Assembly: GCF_002409645.1 (NCBI RefSeq)
Contig: NZ_DHNR01000019.1
Location: 149,569-196,335 of the forward strand
DNA: 46,767 nt
Reading direction: 5' to 3'
Source of the DNA: Acetobacter sp. UBA5411
Lineage (GTDB): Bacteria; Pseudomonadota; Alphaproteobacteria; Acetobacterales; Acetobacteraceae
Each line of letters opens with the position of its first letter. Within the stretch, counting starts at the first letter, position 1. This document shows, piece after piece, positions 7,229-14,917 of the stretch. The notes under the pieces are model-generated. The model made no database searches, was not told the DNA's origin, and was given only the letters and a program-made list of their open reading frames with translations. The position numbers and the translations under genes were made by a program.

Positions 7229-9013
7229 GTGTCTGATTTGCCTCTTTCTGCAAAAATCATCCCCGGTCTCGGTGACATTCTGTCCACCGGCACGCGCATT
7301 GTCGCAGGGGCATGGCCGTTTGGGGAGGCAGACAGCTTCCGTGAGCTCAAGGTCCATATCATGGGCACGACAACCACGGACATGCTGGCGCGGGCCATCG
7401 CCATCGGCTGTGTTCAGGAGAACATCCGCCCGCATATCAGTCAGTCACTGTATGGCTCGTTCATGCAGGATGTGTTGAATCCGGCCTCCGAATTCTACAG
7501 CATCAAGCCGGATATTGCGGTCATTGTCTCGGACTGGCGCAGTCTGGTGGCGGATATTCCGGCCAGCACCAGCGAGGAAGACGTCTCTGCAATCATCGAC
7601 AAGAAGGCGAATGAAATCCTGTCGATGTGGCGGCGTATCAGCCAGAATTGTGGCGCGAAGATCATCCACCACTTTCCGCCACCGCCGCAGTTCCGTCTGA
7701 CCGGTGTTGCCGAACAGTATCTGCCGGCATCCTATACCAATCAGCTTCAGCTCCTTCTCAGAAGACTATGGTCTGCCGAGACTTTCGGTGTGCAGATCAT
7801 CGATTTCGGTCAGTTTGCGCTGGAATATGGAAATGCTGCCGCGTTTGCGCCCAGAAGCTGGTACAGCGCCAAGCTTCCGATCGAAAACAGCGCTCTGCCT
7901 GCCTATGTGCCGTTATTCCGCTCGGCGCTGCGTGGAGCCCTGAACACAGCGAAAAAGGCTCTTGTCCTCGATCTCGACAACACCCTCTGGGGTGGTGTGA
8001 TCGGTGATGACGGCGTGGACGGCATCAAGATCGGCAGCGGCGACGCTGTATCCGAGGCTTACGCAGCCTTCCAGAGCTATGTGAAACTGCTGGCCGATCG
8101 AGGCATCATTCTGGCCGTGTGCAGCAAGAACAATCCTGACATTGCCAAGACCGGTTTTGACAAGCCGGGAAGTATTCTCAAGGTCAGTGATTTCGCCGCT
8201 TTTGAAGCCTCATGGGGCGATAAGGCTAGCGGTTTGCGCAAGATCGCCAAGCAACTGAATATCGGTCTTGATGCACTTGTGTTCGTCGATGACAATCCGG
8301 CGGAATGCACACTTGTCCAGCAGGAACTGCCTCAGATCGGAACCGTGCATCTCGATGGTGATCCAGCCGATTTCATCGCGCAGGTCGAACAGGGCTACTG
8401 GTTCCAGTTCCAGAAATACAGCCGTGATGATTTCGCCCGGACGCAGGCCTATGCCATGCGGGCAGCGGCGCTTGCCGAGCAGGGTGATGCGTCTGATCTG
8501 CCGTCCTATCTCCGTAGCCTGGAGATGCTCGGACAGGCCGTTCGTCCTTCGGAAGGACAGATTGAGCGTGTGGTCCAGCTGGGGCAGAAAACCAATCAGT
8601 TCAATCTGCTGACACAGCGGTTCGATGAGCAGACAGTCCGTGGTTTCATGGCGGATGACGGCAATGTTGTTCTGGCCTGCTCCCTGAAGGACAAGTTCGG
8701 CGATCATGGTCTGGTGTCCGTTCTGATTGCCCAGAAGCAGAATGATGATCTCGATATCGTCGAATGGACGATGAGCTGCCGCGTGTTCTCTCGTACCTTC
8801 GAGCAGTTCATCATGAATGAACTGATCCGGATTGCTCAGGAGAGAAACATCCGGCGGATCGTGGGGCGCTTCAAGGCGACGGCCAAAAACAGCGTTGTGG
8901 CTGATCTCTATGAGCGTCTCGGCTTCGTGCGTGAGGGTGATGATGTGTGGGTGCTGAATCTCGCAGACGTCACAGCGCCGCTGGAAACCTATGTGACAGC
9001 AGTTTCCGAATAA
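7229..9013 (+). CDS. FkbH-like protein (HAD subfamily IIIC plus GNAT-like domain)
   Basis: A 594-residue FkbH-family protein. Known members take 1,3-bisphosphoglycerate, dephosphorylate it and load the glyceryl group onto an acyl carrier protein. The HAD nucleophile motif is LVLDLDNTLWGG (Asp248, Asp250); CSKNN and VFVDDNPAE follow as the later HAD motifs. The C-terminal third (about 440-580) has the GNAT-like region with DKFGDHGLVSV and the closing VVADLYERLGF. The GTG at 7229 is chosen over the in-frame TTG at 7223 because AGGAG sits at 7218-7222 with ideal spacing. It is paired with the ACP gene just upstream, and no polyketide synthase genes are present. The end product is therefore unknown; a glycan or lipid decoration is one possibility. 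Confidence 0.88.
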   Translation: MSDLPLSAKIIPGLGDILSTGTRIVAGAWPFGEADSFRELKVHIMGTTTTDMLARAIAIGCVQENIRPHISQSLYGSFMQDVLNPASEFYSIKPDIAVIVSDWRSLVADIPASTSEEDVSAIIDKKANEILSMWRRISQNCGAKIIHHFPPPPQFRLTGVAEQYLPASYTNQLQLLLRRLWSAETFGVQIIDFGQFALEYGNAAAFAPRSWYSAKLPIENSALPAYVPLFRSALRGALNTAKKALVLDLDNTLWGGVIGDDGVDGIKIGSGDAVSEAYAAFQSYVKLLADRGIILAVCSKNNPDIAKTGFDKPGSILKVSDFAAFEASWGDKASGLRKIAKQLNIGLDALVFVDDNPAECTLVQQELPQIGTVHLDGDPADFIAQVEQGYWFQFQKYSRDDFARTQAYAMRAAALAEQGDASDLPSYLRSLEMLGQAVRPSEGQIERVVQLGQKTNQFNLLTQRFDEQTVRGFMADDGNVVLACSLKDKFGDHGLVSVLIAQKQNDDLDIVEWTMSCRVFSRTFEQFIMNELIRIAQERNIRRIVGRFKATAKNSVVADLYERLGFVREGDDVWVLNLADVTAPLETYVTAVSE

Positions 9014-9033
9014 AGGTTTTTGAAACGAACAGG

Positions 9034-9067
9034 GGCTTCAGAGTGAACTGCTCTGAAGCCTTTTTTT
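9034..9067 (+). terminator. Rho-independent terminator after the ACP-FkbH pair
   Basis: A perfect 10-bp stem (GGCTTCAGAG at 9034-9043 with 9051-9060) is followed by seven T residues. It closes the two-gene operon. Confidence 0.88.
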
Positions 9068-9134
9068 ATGCTGTTGGTCAGAGAGTAGTTTCTGCGCTTT
9101 CAAGGCAATAGGACCTGATAATCCGGCTATGATG

Positions 9135-10535
9135 TCAGATTAGGATGCCTTGTTCTCTGTCCATCCTGTCGATTTCATTTTTGATGGCCGCGGTTATGCG
9201 GGTGTCGAAGGCAAGTCCGATATCTTTTGTAAAATTGTTGATCTCGTTCCAGCTGTAATCGAATGGAAACGGGATATGGAAATAGGTGACGTGGTCGGAT
9301 TCAGGACATTCCTGAACGGGACGATTGCAGTTCAGAATAAGGAGCCGTGAGGCGTTCTGTGCAAGGATCTGTTCCATGCTGGGGACAAATTCAGCAAGAT
9401 CACACTCGCCCGTTATGGCATAGACAAGCAGGCTGTGGCCTTTGCTCCACATACTTTGAAAAGCATCGATTTTCTTGTTGATCAGAGAAAAGAATGCCTT
9501 GTGGTCAGCGCCAATGAGCGTGCGACCGCGTTCGTGACCAAAATGAACACCGCTTGGTCTGTGCATCATCCGGGGAGCACCTGCAGGGTCCTGACTTTCA
9601 TAATAGTTGTCCAGATTTCGAAAACTCTCAAAGTCACTGAGCAGAGCTTCTGCGGCTGAGTTTTTTCCGAAAGCACCCAGATCAAAAATCGTTATAGCGT
9701 CGGGATTGCCGATATATTTGAGGAGCCCCCACCGATTTGCCATCGAATAGGGAAGGCAGTTCTGACCGAAAGACAGGATCTGCGTCTTGCTCCCCGGACG
9801 GGAAACTATTTTTCGGTTCCAGAGAGCTGACTCAACGATGACACGAAGATTGGCGTAATTGATGCCATCAAGAACCGGATCGTTCGGATCGCAGCGTTCA
9901 AGAAAGATATCACACAGCTCAAGTTGACGTTCAAAATCGCCAATTGTCTCAAGCGCGAAATAGAGTGCTGCGCCACATTGGTTAAATCGTGTCAGCACAT
10001 CCCAGTATCTGGCGAGGAACGCCCTGATGGCGCCGAAATCCTTCTTCTCAACGAGAGGAAGGAAAATTTCAATTATAACGGGGAGATAGCATAGATCTCC
10101 CCGTGGATCATGCTGCTTTAATACGACGTTTCGTCGTCGGATACATTCATCCCAGTCAGCACGAGCGTCGAAGGTGCGCGTCCAGGACAGTGTAAAGCCC
10201 AAATCATCCGGGAATGTTTTGTAACACCACTCTATACATTCATCAGCTTTTTCCGTCTGACGGGCATGCTGTAACGCGGAAAGATATTGCCACCAGATCC
10301 CGCGATCATCAGGAAAGCTTTTCGCCAGATTTTCAAATATATCACATGCTTCTTCGTAATCGCCGTCTTCCATAAGTTCCTGCGCTGCATGAAATCTTGA
10401 CGATTTTTCCTCTTCAGAAACAGGAATATAGTCTGACACTGCTTTTTCTCCGGCGTGACCTGCGCGTTGCATAATATAGCGGCAAAGAGAAACAAGGCGA
10501 GACGGGGCAGACGGCTGGAATTCAAACACCGTCAC
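9135..10535 (-). CDS. TPR protein with DUF1796-like C-terminal domain
   Basis: A protein of up to 466 residues in two parts. Residues about 40-260 form helical TPR-like repeats (GDYEEACDIFENLAKSFPDD, ARQTEKADECIEWCYKTFPDD). From about 265 a second domain begins with ILSFGQNCLPYSMANRWGLL and continues through VHFGHERGR and LINKKIDAFQSMW. This order resembles DUF1796, a putative papain-like cysteine peptidase fold in which the early Cys and a later His are conserved; Cys in QNC and His in FGHE would fit. DUF1796 proteins often sit among surface glycan genes, and the function here is unknown. The start is uncertain: GTG 10535, GTG 10529 and internal ATGs are possible. It converges on the ACP-FkbH operon. 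Confidence 0.7.
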   Translation of the reverse strand: MTVFEFQPSAPSRLVSLCRYIMQRAGHAGEKAVSDYIPVSEEEKSSRFHAAQELMEDGDYEEACDIFENLAKSFPDDRGIWWQYLSALQHARQTEKADECIEWCYKTFPDDLGFTLSWTRTFDARADWDECIRRRNVVLKQHDPRGDLCYLPVIIEIFLPLVEKKDFGAIRAFLARYWDVLTRFNQCGAALYFALETIGDFERQLELCDIFLERCDPNDPVLDGINYANLRVIVESALWNRKIVSRPGSKTQILSFGQNCLPYSMANRWGLLKYIGNPDAITIFDLGAFGKNSAAEALLSDFESFRNLDNYYESQDPAGAPRMMHRPSGVHFGHERGRTLIGADHKAFFSLINKKIDAFQSMWSKGHSLLVYAITGECDLAEFVPSMEQILAQNASRLLILNCNRPVQECPESDHVTYFHIPFPFDYSWNEINNFTKDIGLAFDTRITAAIKNEIDRMDREQGILI

Positions 10536-10676
10536 CTTCAGATCTGGGATTTTTATTGTCAGAATTTATTTTGACTCAGTCATCAAAGTGAATGACGAGG
10601 GAGAGTGGGGTCGCGGCTCTGAAGCGACTGATACATAACGTGAGTTAAACGTGATGCCGGAAGAGAAGCCATTTCC

Positions 10677-10705
10677 TTGCGGAGGCAAGGTGCATAAGAT
10701 ATAAT
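10677..10705 (+). promoter_or_regulatory. Sigma-70-like promoter of the small protein gene
   Basis: TTGCGG at 10677-10682 and a perfect TATAAT at 10700-10705 are separated by exactly 17 bp. Transcription would begin near 10712, about 35 bp before the GTG start at 10747. Confidence 0.6.
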
Positions 10706-10712
10706 CACGTAG

Positions 10713-10733
10713 TTGCAAATGATTATCAATTCT
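10713..10733. promoter_or_regulatory. Fur-box-like operator
   Basis: The sequence at 10713-10733 contains AAATGATTATCAATT, close to the classical Fur consensus built from GATAAT/ATTATC units. It sits directly at and after the predicted transcription start, where a bound repressor would block the promoter. This is based on sequence resemblance only. Confidence 0.45.
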
Positions 10734-10746
10734 AAGGATAAACAAA

Positions 10747-10989
10747 GTGGTCGATAGCAGTCGGATAGCGAGAAACTGCGAAAGGGCTGTGATCACGGCT
10801 TATCAGGAACTGAAACAGGTGGGGACAAACGATGTCTCTGCGTTTAATGCCTGCACGACTCTCTATCGCATCCATCATCCGGAATCTTCCCTGAATGAGG
10901 CGAGGCGTCTGGTGTCTGAGTGGATTGATCATCACGTCGTCAAGAAGAGCAATGAGCCGACCAAAGGCTGTGACTGCGCCGTAAAGTAA
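10747..10989 (+). CDS. Small conserved-looking protein, 80 aa
   Basis: I do not recognise this protein. It is hydrophilic, mostly helical and without a signal peptide. Its core (AVITAYQELKQVGTNDVSAFNACTTLYRIHHPE) has balanced amino-acid use typical of a real gene, and it ends with two Cys residues in CDCAVK. The start is GTG at 10747 with AAGGA 13 bp upstream. A well-formed promoter and a Fur-like box precede it, which suggests control by iron; that is an inference. A hairpin follows the stop codon directly. Confidence 0.7.
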   Translation: MVDSSRIARNCERAVITAYQELKQVGTNDVSAFNACTTLYRIHHPESSLNEARRLVSEWIDHHVVKKSNEPTKGCDCAVK

Positions 10990-11008
10990 GCGCTTTTTTT
11001 TGAGCGCT
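10989..11008 (+). terminator. Probable terminator hairpin after the 80-aa gene
   Basis: AGCGCT at 10989-10994 pairs with AGCGCT at 11003-11008 around a T-rich loop. The T-run is in the loop rather than after the stem, so this is a weak prediction. Confidence 0.35.
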
Positions 11009-11093
11009 CTATGATTGCAACCCGGCATTTTTGACGGGCCAGAGTGGCGATATTCCATTCTGGCTGGCGCGTAAGTTTTATCACGCCACTATG

Positions 11094-11139
11094 ATTCAGG
11101 GGCTGTGTCCTGAATCCTGCAAAGGGCAAAACCCCTTTG
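11094..11139. other. Two tandem hairpins in a convergent intergenic region
   Basis: ATTCAGG (11094-11100) pairs with CCTGAAT (11109-11115), and CAAAGGG (11120-11126) pairs with CCCTTTG (11133-11139), both perfectly. They lie in a gap of about 300 bp between the 80-aa gene and citrate synthase that holds no gene I can see. Confidence 0.4.
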
Positions 11140-11228
11140 ATTCCATCCTGTTGAAATCAATGTGAAAAAGGGACTGACCATCTCAAGGCAGAGGAGGGGC
11201 GTTTTTCACTTCTGACGTCGTCGTTCAT

Positions 11229-11270
11229 AAAAGAAGGGAGAACCACCTTTTACGGTTGTCTCCCTTCTTT
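11229..11270 (-). terminator. Terminator after citrate synthase
   Basis: A long stem (AAAAGAAGGGAGA-ACC with GGT-TG-TCTCCCTTCTTT, small mismatch) ends 23 bp past the gltA stop. The run of T in the minus-strand transcript is short. Confidence 0.6.
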
Positions 11271-11293
11271 GACAGGCGGAAATTTAGCCGCGC

Positions 11294-12583
11294 TTATCGC
11301 TTATCAAGATCGACGAAATTACGTTCTGCATAACCCGTATAGAGCTGACGCGGACGGCTGATACGCTGTCCCGGCTCTTCGATCATTTCTTTCCACTGAC
11401 TGATCCAGCCTGTAGTGCGGGCGACCGCGAACAGCACGGTGAACATGCTAGTAGGAATGCCCATCGCCTTCAGGATGATGCCGGAATAGAAATCGACATT
11501 CGGGTAAAGCTTGCGCTGCACGAAATAGTCGTCGCTGAGAGCGATCTTTTCCAGCTCGACAGCCAGATCGAGTTCCGGATCGTCCTTGATGCCGAGTTCC
11601 GACAGCACCTCGTGACAGGTTGCCTGCATGATCTTCGCACGGGGGTCGAAATTCTTGTAGACGCGATGTCCGAAGCCCATGAGCTTTACGCCGCTGTTCT
11701 TGTCTTTCACCTTGGAGATGAAGTCGGGGATATTGTCCTTGGAACCAATGCTGGCCAGCATTTTCAGCACGGCTTCATTGGCGCCACCGTGAGCAGGTCC
11801 CCACAGAGCCGCGATGCCAGCTGCGATACAGGCGAACGGATTGGCGCCTGTCGAACCGGCCAGACGCACTGTAGAGGTCGAAGCGTTCTGCTCGTGATCG
11901 GCATGCAGGATGAGGATACGGTTCATGGCGCGCGCCAGAACCGGATTCACCTTGTAAGGCTCGGACGGACGAGCGAACATCATCGAGAGGAAGTTCTCGG
12001 CGTAGTTCAGGTCGTTACGCGGGTAAACGAACGGCTCGCCAACCGTGTATTTGTAGGCCCAGGCGGCAATCGTCGGGATCTTGGCGATCAGACGCATGGC
12101 CGAAAGGTCACGGCTTTCCTTTTTGGAAATGTCGTTGGCGTCCGGATAGAAAGCGGACAGCGCGCCGACGGTGCCGCACAGGATCGCCATTGGATGGGCG
12201 TCACGGCGGTAACCGTTGAAGAAGTTGCGAATCTGCTCATGCAGCAGCGTATGATTCGTGAGCGTGTTCACGAAGGAAGCATACTGCTCCTTGTTGGGCA
12301 GCTCCCCGTTGAGAAGCAGATAAACCACTTCCGGGTAGGATGCGTGCTCGGCGAGCTGCTCGATCGGATAGCCCCGATGCAGCAGGATGCCCTTGTCACC
12401 GTCAATGAAGGTAACCTTGCTTTCGCAAGAGGCTGTCTCGCCATAACCAGGGTCGAACGTGAAAACGCCCGTATCATGGGTCAGACGACGAATATCGACG
12501 ACATCCGGTCCCAGAGTGCCCTTGAGAACCGGCAGTTCAGCCGATTTGTCTCCGATTTTGATGCTGGCAGTTGTACCCGTCAC
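11294..12583 (-). CDS. gltA: Citrate synthase (aarA-type)
   Basis: Condenses acetyl-CoA with oxaloacetate to citrate, the entry step of the TCA cycle. The 429-residue product is full length for the type II hexameric form of Gram-negative bacteria. Catalytic regions are clear: HADHEQNAST, GPAHGGANEAVLKML and MGFGHRVYKNFDPRA. In acetic acid bacteria this gene (aarA) is tied to acetate resistance together with aarC, which lies about 2.3 kb away on the other strand. In that cycle AarC replaces succinyl-CoA synthetase and feeds acetyl-CoA from acetate to citrate synthase. Confidence 0.97.
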   Translation of the reverse strand: MTGTTASIKIGDKSAELPVLKGTLGPDVVDIRRLTHDTGVFTFDPGYGETASCESKVTFIDGDKGILLHRGYPIEQLAEHASYPEVVYLLLNGELPNKEQYASFVNTLTNHTLLHEQIRNFFNGYRRDAHPMAILCGTVGALSAFYPDANDISKKESRDLSAMRLIAKIPTIAAWAYKYTVGEPFVYPRNDLNYAENFLSMMFARPSEPYKVNPVLARAMNRILILHADHEQNASTSTVRLAGSTGANPFACIAAGIAALWGPAHGGANEAVLKMLASIGSKDNIPDFISKVKDKNSGVKLMGFGHRVYKNFDPRAKIMQATCHEVLSELGIKDDPELDLAVELEKIALSDDYFVQRKLYPNVDFYSGIILKAMGIPTSMFTVLFAVARTTGWISQWKEMIEEPGQRISRPRQLYTGYAERNFVDLDKR

Positions 12584-12743
12584 AGCTTCCTCCGACGCGC
12601 TCTATGGCGCTACTTCTGAAACGATCTGGCCACGCGCCTCAAGGCGGTGGCAACCCGGTGAATGTCCCTGATCGCGAGAGAAATCGGAACCCTGCGGAGG
12701 GGTCACCTTGTTGCGAGGCAGGGGGTTCAGAGCCTGTTTCCGC

Positions 12744-13283
12744 TCAATTTTGCGAGAACGATTCAAGCCACGCTGTCTTTGGCCCCAAAGATTTCCATGC
12801 AAGGGCAATGGTTTCACGCTCTTCGACCTCGACATTGAAGGTCGCAAGCGTTCCGAGTTCAAAATCAGACTCGAGTGCAACTTCCACGCCATTCAGATAA
12901 CGGGCGAGGGCAGGGAGCCCCGGATTGTGCCCGACCAACAGAATCGTGTGCACCGAATCCGGAGTGGCCCGAAGGCGTGCGAGCAGTTCATCGGGCGCTG
13001 CCAGATACAGAGTCGGCTCGATACGGATTTCGGGTCGGGCATTATTTCCGAACGGGAGAAGTCCGGCATAGGTCTGGCGTGTCCGCATGGCCGGGCTACA
13101 CAGCACCAGATCCGGGACAAGACCGGCCCGGCGCATGCTTTCACCGCGCCGTCTAGCCATGCGGTGACCCGTATCCGTCAGCGGACGCGCAAGATCGGCC
13201 TTCGTGCTCATGTCGCCACCTTCGGGAGGAGCGGCTTCGCAATGCCTGAGCAACAGGAGTCGATGGGCGACCGGCTTAATCAT
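12744..13283 (-). CDS. SixA-type histidine phosphatase
   Basis: A 179-residue member of the histidine phosphatase superfamily, SixA branch. The phosphohistidine motif is LLLLRHCEA near the N-terminus; the second conserved histidine is in LLVGHNPGL. SixA in E. coli dephosphorylates phosphohistidine in phosphotransfer proteins, but the substrate here is unknown. The ATG at 13283 is preferred over the more upstream in-frame ATG because it overlaps the end of the chorismate mutase gene by 8 bases (ATGATTAA), a sign of translational coupling, and places the catalytic motif at the usual position. Confidence 0.85.
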   Translation of the reverse strand: MIKPVAHRLLLLRHCEAAPPEGGDMSTKADLARPLTDTGHRMARRRGESMRRAGLVPDLVLCSPAMRTRQTYAGLLPFGNNARPEIRIEPTLYLAAPDELLARLRATPDSVHTILLVGHNPGLPALARYLNGVEVALESDFELGTLATFNVEVEERETIALAWKSLGPKTAWLESFSQN

Positions 13284-13722
13284 TGCTGACGGATCCCGTG
13301 CCTGCGTCCTTCTGCTTCGCAATGGCCTCATGATGCCGGATGACTTCACTGATGATGAAATTCAGGAATTTCTCGGCGAAGTCGGGGTCCAGCTTGGCGT
13401 CCTTGGCCAGTTGTCTCAGCCGCGTGATCTGTCGTTTCTCGCGCGCCGGATCGGCTGGTGGCATCCGATAGCGGGCTTTCAGTTCGCCCACAGCCTGTGT
13501 GCAACGGAAGCGCTCGGCCAGAATCGCCACAAGCGCCATATCGATATTGTCGATGCTCTGACGGAGCGCCGCCAGTTCGGCGTTTTGCCGGCTCATACTG
13601 TCGGTGGAAGGAGTCGTGTCAGAGGAGGCAGAAGTCACGCCATTTGGTCCTGTTGTATTATGTGTCCGCGCCCTGTCTGACGCCGGAAGCGGCTGCGGGC
13701 GGGAACGATTGAGAATCCGCAT
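13276..13722 (-). CDS. Chorismate mutase, AroQ class
   Basis: Converts chorismate to prephenate on the way to Phe and Tyr. The all-helical AroQ domain covers the last 100 residues: LRQSIDNIDMALVAILAERF, KARYRMPPADPAREKRQI and FLNFIISEVIRHHEAI. The first 40 or so residues are low in order and rich in Ser and Thr. The start is uncertain: ATG 13722, GTG 13638 (AGGA upstream) and ATG 13596 are in frame, and the last would give a family-typical length of about 106 residues. It is coupled to the downstream phosphatase gene by an 8-base overlap. Confidence 0.88.
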   Translation of the reverse strand: MRILNRSRPQPLPASDRARTHNTTGPNGVTSASSDTTPSTDSMSRQNAELAALRQSIDNIDMALVAILAERFRCTQAVGELKARYRMPPADPAREKRQITRLRQLAKDAKLDPDFAEKFLNFIISEVIRHHEAIAKQKDAGTGSVSND

Positions 13723-13790
13723 GGCTCATCATGCCGTGAGCAGAGAGAGCAGGGCAACGGCCCGACGACAGGTTTGTGATAAATCACGAC

Positions 13791-14540
13791 TCAGAAAAAC
13801 GGTGACGGCGGCGGATAGTCCGGGATGTCGCGGACTTCATCCGGCAGATCAATCCACGCCAGATGACCGCCTTTGCCTGCTCCGGTATCAACAAAAACGG
13901 CTGTGCCCCCAGACCGTCCGTGCTTGACCCAAGGACGTCCATCCGTGGAACGACGGTCATGCCCGCAATAAACAGTGTGTCCCATAGGGATATGGTCCAC
14001 CCAGTTCAGTCGCCGCTCCGGATAACCGTCGGGCTGGGTTTTGCCCGTCACCTCACCGAAAAGCGCGCGTGACAGAAGCGAGGTGACATTATCCAGACCG
14101 GACGGCGCGGGTTCTTCCAGCATGCCTGTATGGAAAGCGGCATGGACAAAGATCCTACGCCCGAGCCGCAGCCAGGTCGGTGCCTCTCTGAGAAGGGGTA
14201 GCAGGATTTCCTTGATATCGGCGTTACGAGCGTCATTCACCTGTTCAAGCGTGGCTTCCAGAGGCGGATCGCGCCGCAGTTTTCGTCCCATGAGGGCGCG
14301 CCCGAGCTTGCGGTCGTGGTTTCCCAGAAGAAAAAGGCCTCTCCGGTCGTGAATGATGTCAGCCATCAACCGAAGGGTGCCGGCGCTCTCAGGGCCGTAA
14401 TCGACCAGATCGCCCAACTGGATGATGAAACGGTCCGTTGCGGCGGCATGGCGAAACGCTTCCAGATCACCATGCACGTCTCCCACGACGCGAATGCGTC
14501 GTCCGGCGATAAGGTGCTGTAAGTCTCTCTCGTCATACAT
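13791..14540 (-). CDS. Metallophosphoesterase
   Basis: A 249-residue calcineurin-like metallophosphatase. The metal-binding motifs appear in order: GDVHGD, GDLVDYGPES, LLGNHDRK, then VHAAFH and YCGHDRR. The arrangement resembles serine/threonine protein phosphatases and diadenosine tetraphosphatases of the PrpE/ApaH group; the exact substrate cannot be told from sequence. The ATG at 14540 is preceded by about 380 bp of intergenic sequence shared with the divergent aarC. It may share transcripts with the chorismate mutase gene 68 bp downstream. Confidence 0.85.
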   Translation of the reverse strand: MYDERDLQHLIAGRRIRVVGDVHGDLEAFRHAAATDRFIIQLGDLVDYGPESAGTLRLMADIIHDRRGLFLLGNHDRKLGRALMGRKLRRDPPLEATLEQVNDARNADIKEILLPLLREAPTWLRLGRRIFVHAAFHTGMLEEPAPSGLDNVTSLLSRALFGEVTGKTQPDGYPERRLNWVDHIPMGHTVYCGHDRRSTDGRPWVKHGRSGGTAVFVDTGAGKGGHLAWIDLPDEVRDIPDYPPPSPFF

Positions 14541-14917
14541 GGCGTGCTCGCTTGCGACATCACTCTGTCATATTTGGCCAATTTTTCTCGTCAGCGAAGG
14601 GGGCCATTTCATTATTTATGTCTTTTATAACGCGGTTCTGGCTTTTATGGCGAACTGACCTCACGAAAATTCGATCAGATAAGAGGGGTAAACAGGGGCT
14701 GCGCACACTCATGTGAGACGCGCTTTCCCACGAATTGAGCGTAGATGGGGAACCGAATGATCCCGGTGAGGCCTGAGATGGTTTTCTGCACAGAAAACAA
14801 GAAACAGTCAGAAGACCGCTTCTGTCCCCGGATCAGGTGGCTCGATGCAGACGATTCCCTGAGGGGAAGTGGCTGCGGGGCCGATCCATTGAATCGAAGC
14901 TGGAACTGGAACGCTTT
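14541..14917. other. Divergent intergenic region upstream of aarC
   Basis: No gene is seen in these 377 bp. It must hold promoters for the metallophosphatase gene and for aarC. It contains a clean inverted repeat at 14781-14798 and a weaker one (TTCCC-TGAG-GGGAA) near 14855-14868. Confidence 0.5.
14781..14798. promoter_or_regulatory. Inverted repeat upstream of aarC, candidate operator
   Basis: GTTTTCTG-CA-CAGAAAAC has two perfect 8-bp arms separated by 2 bp, a size typical of a dimeric repressor or activator site. It lies 120 bp before the aarC start. The regulator is unknown. Confidence 0.35.

Noticed and set aside
11612..12619. 335-codon open frame opposite citrate synthase
   Set aside because: It lies entirely antisense to a clear citrate synthase gene and its product has no recognisable domain; long antisense frames are common opposite GC-rich genes.
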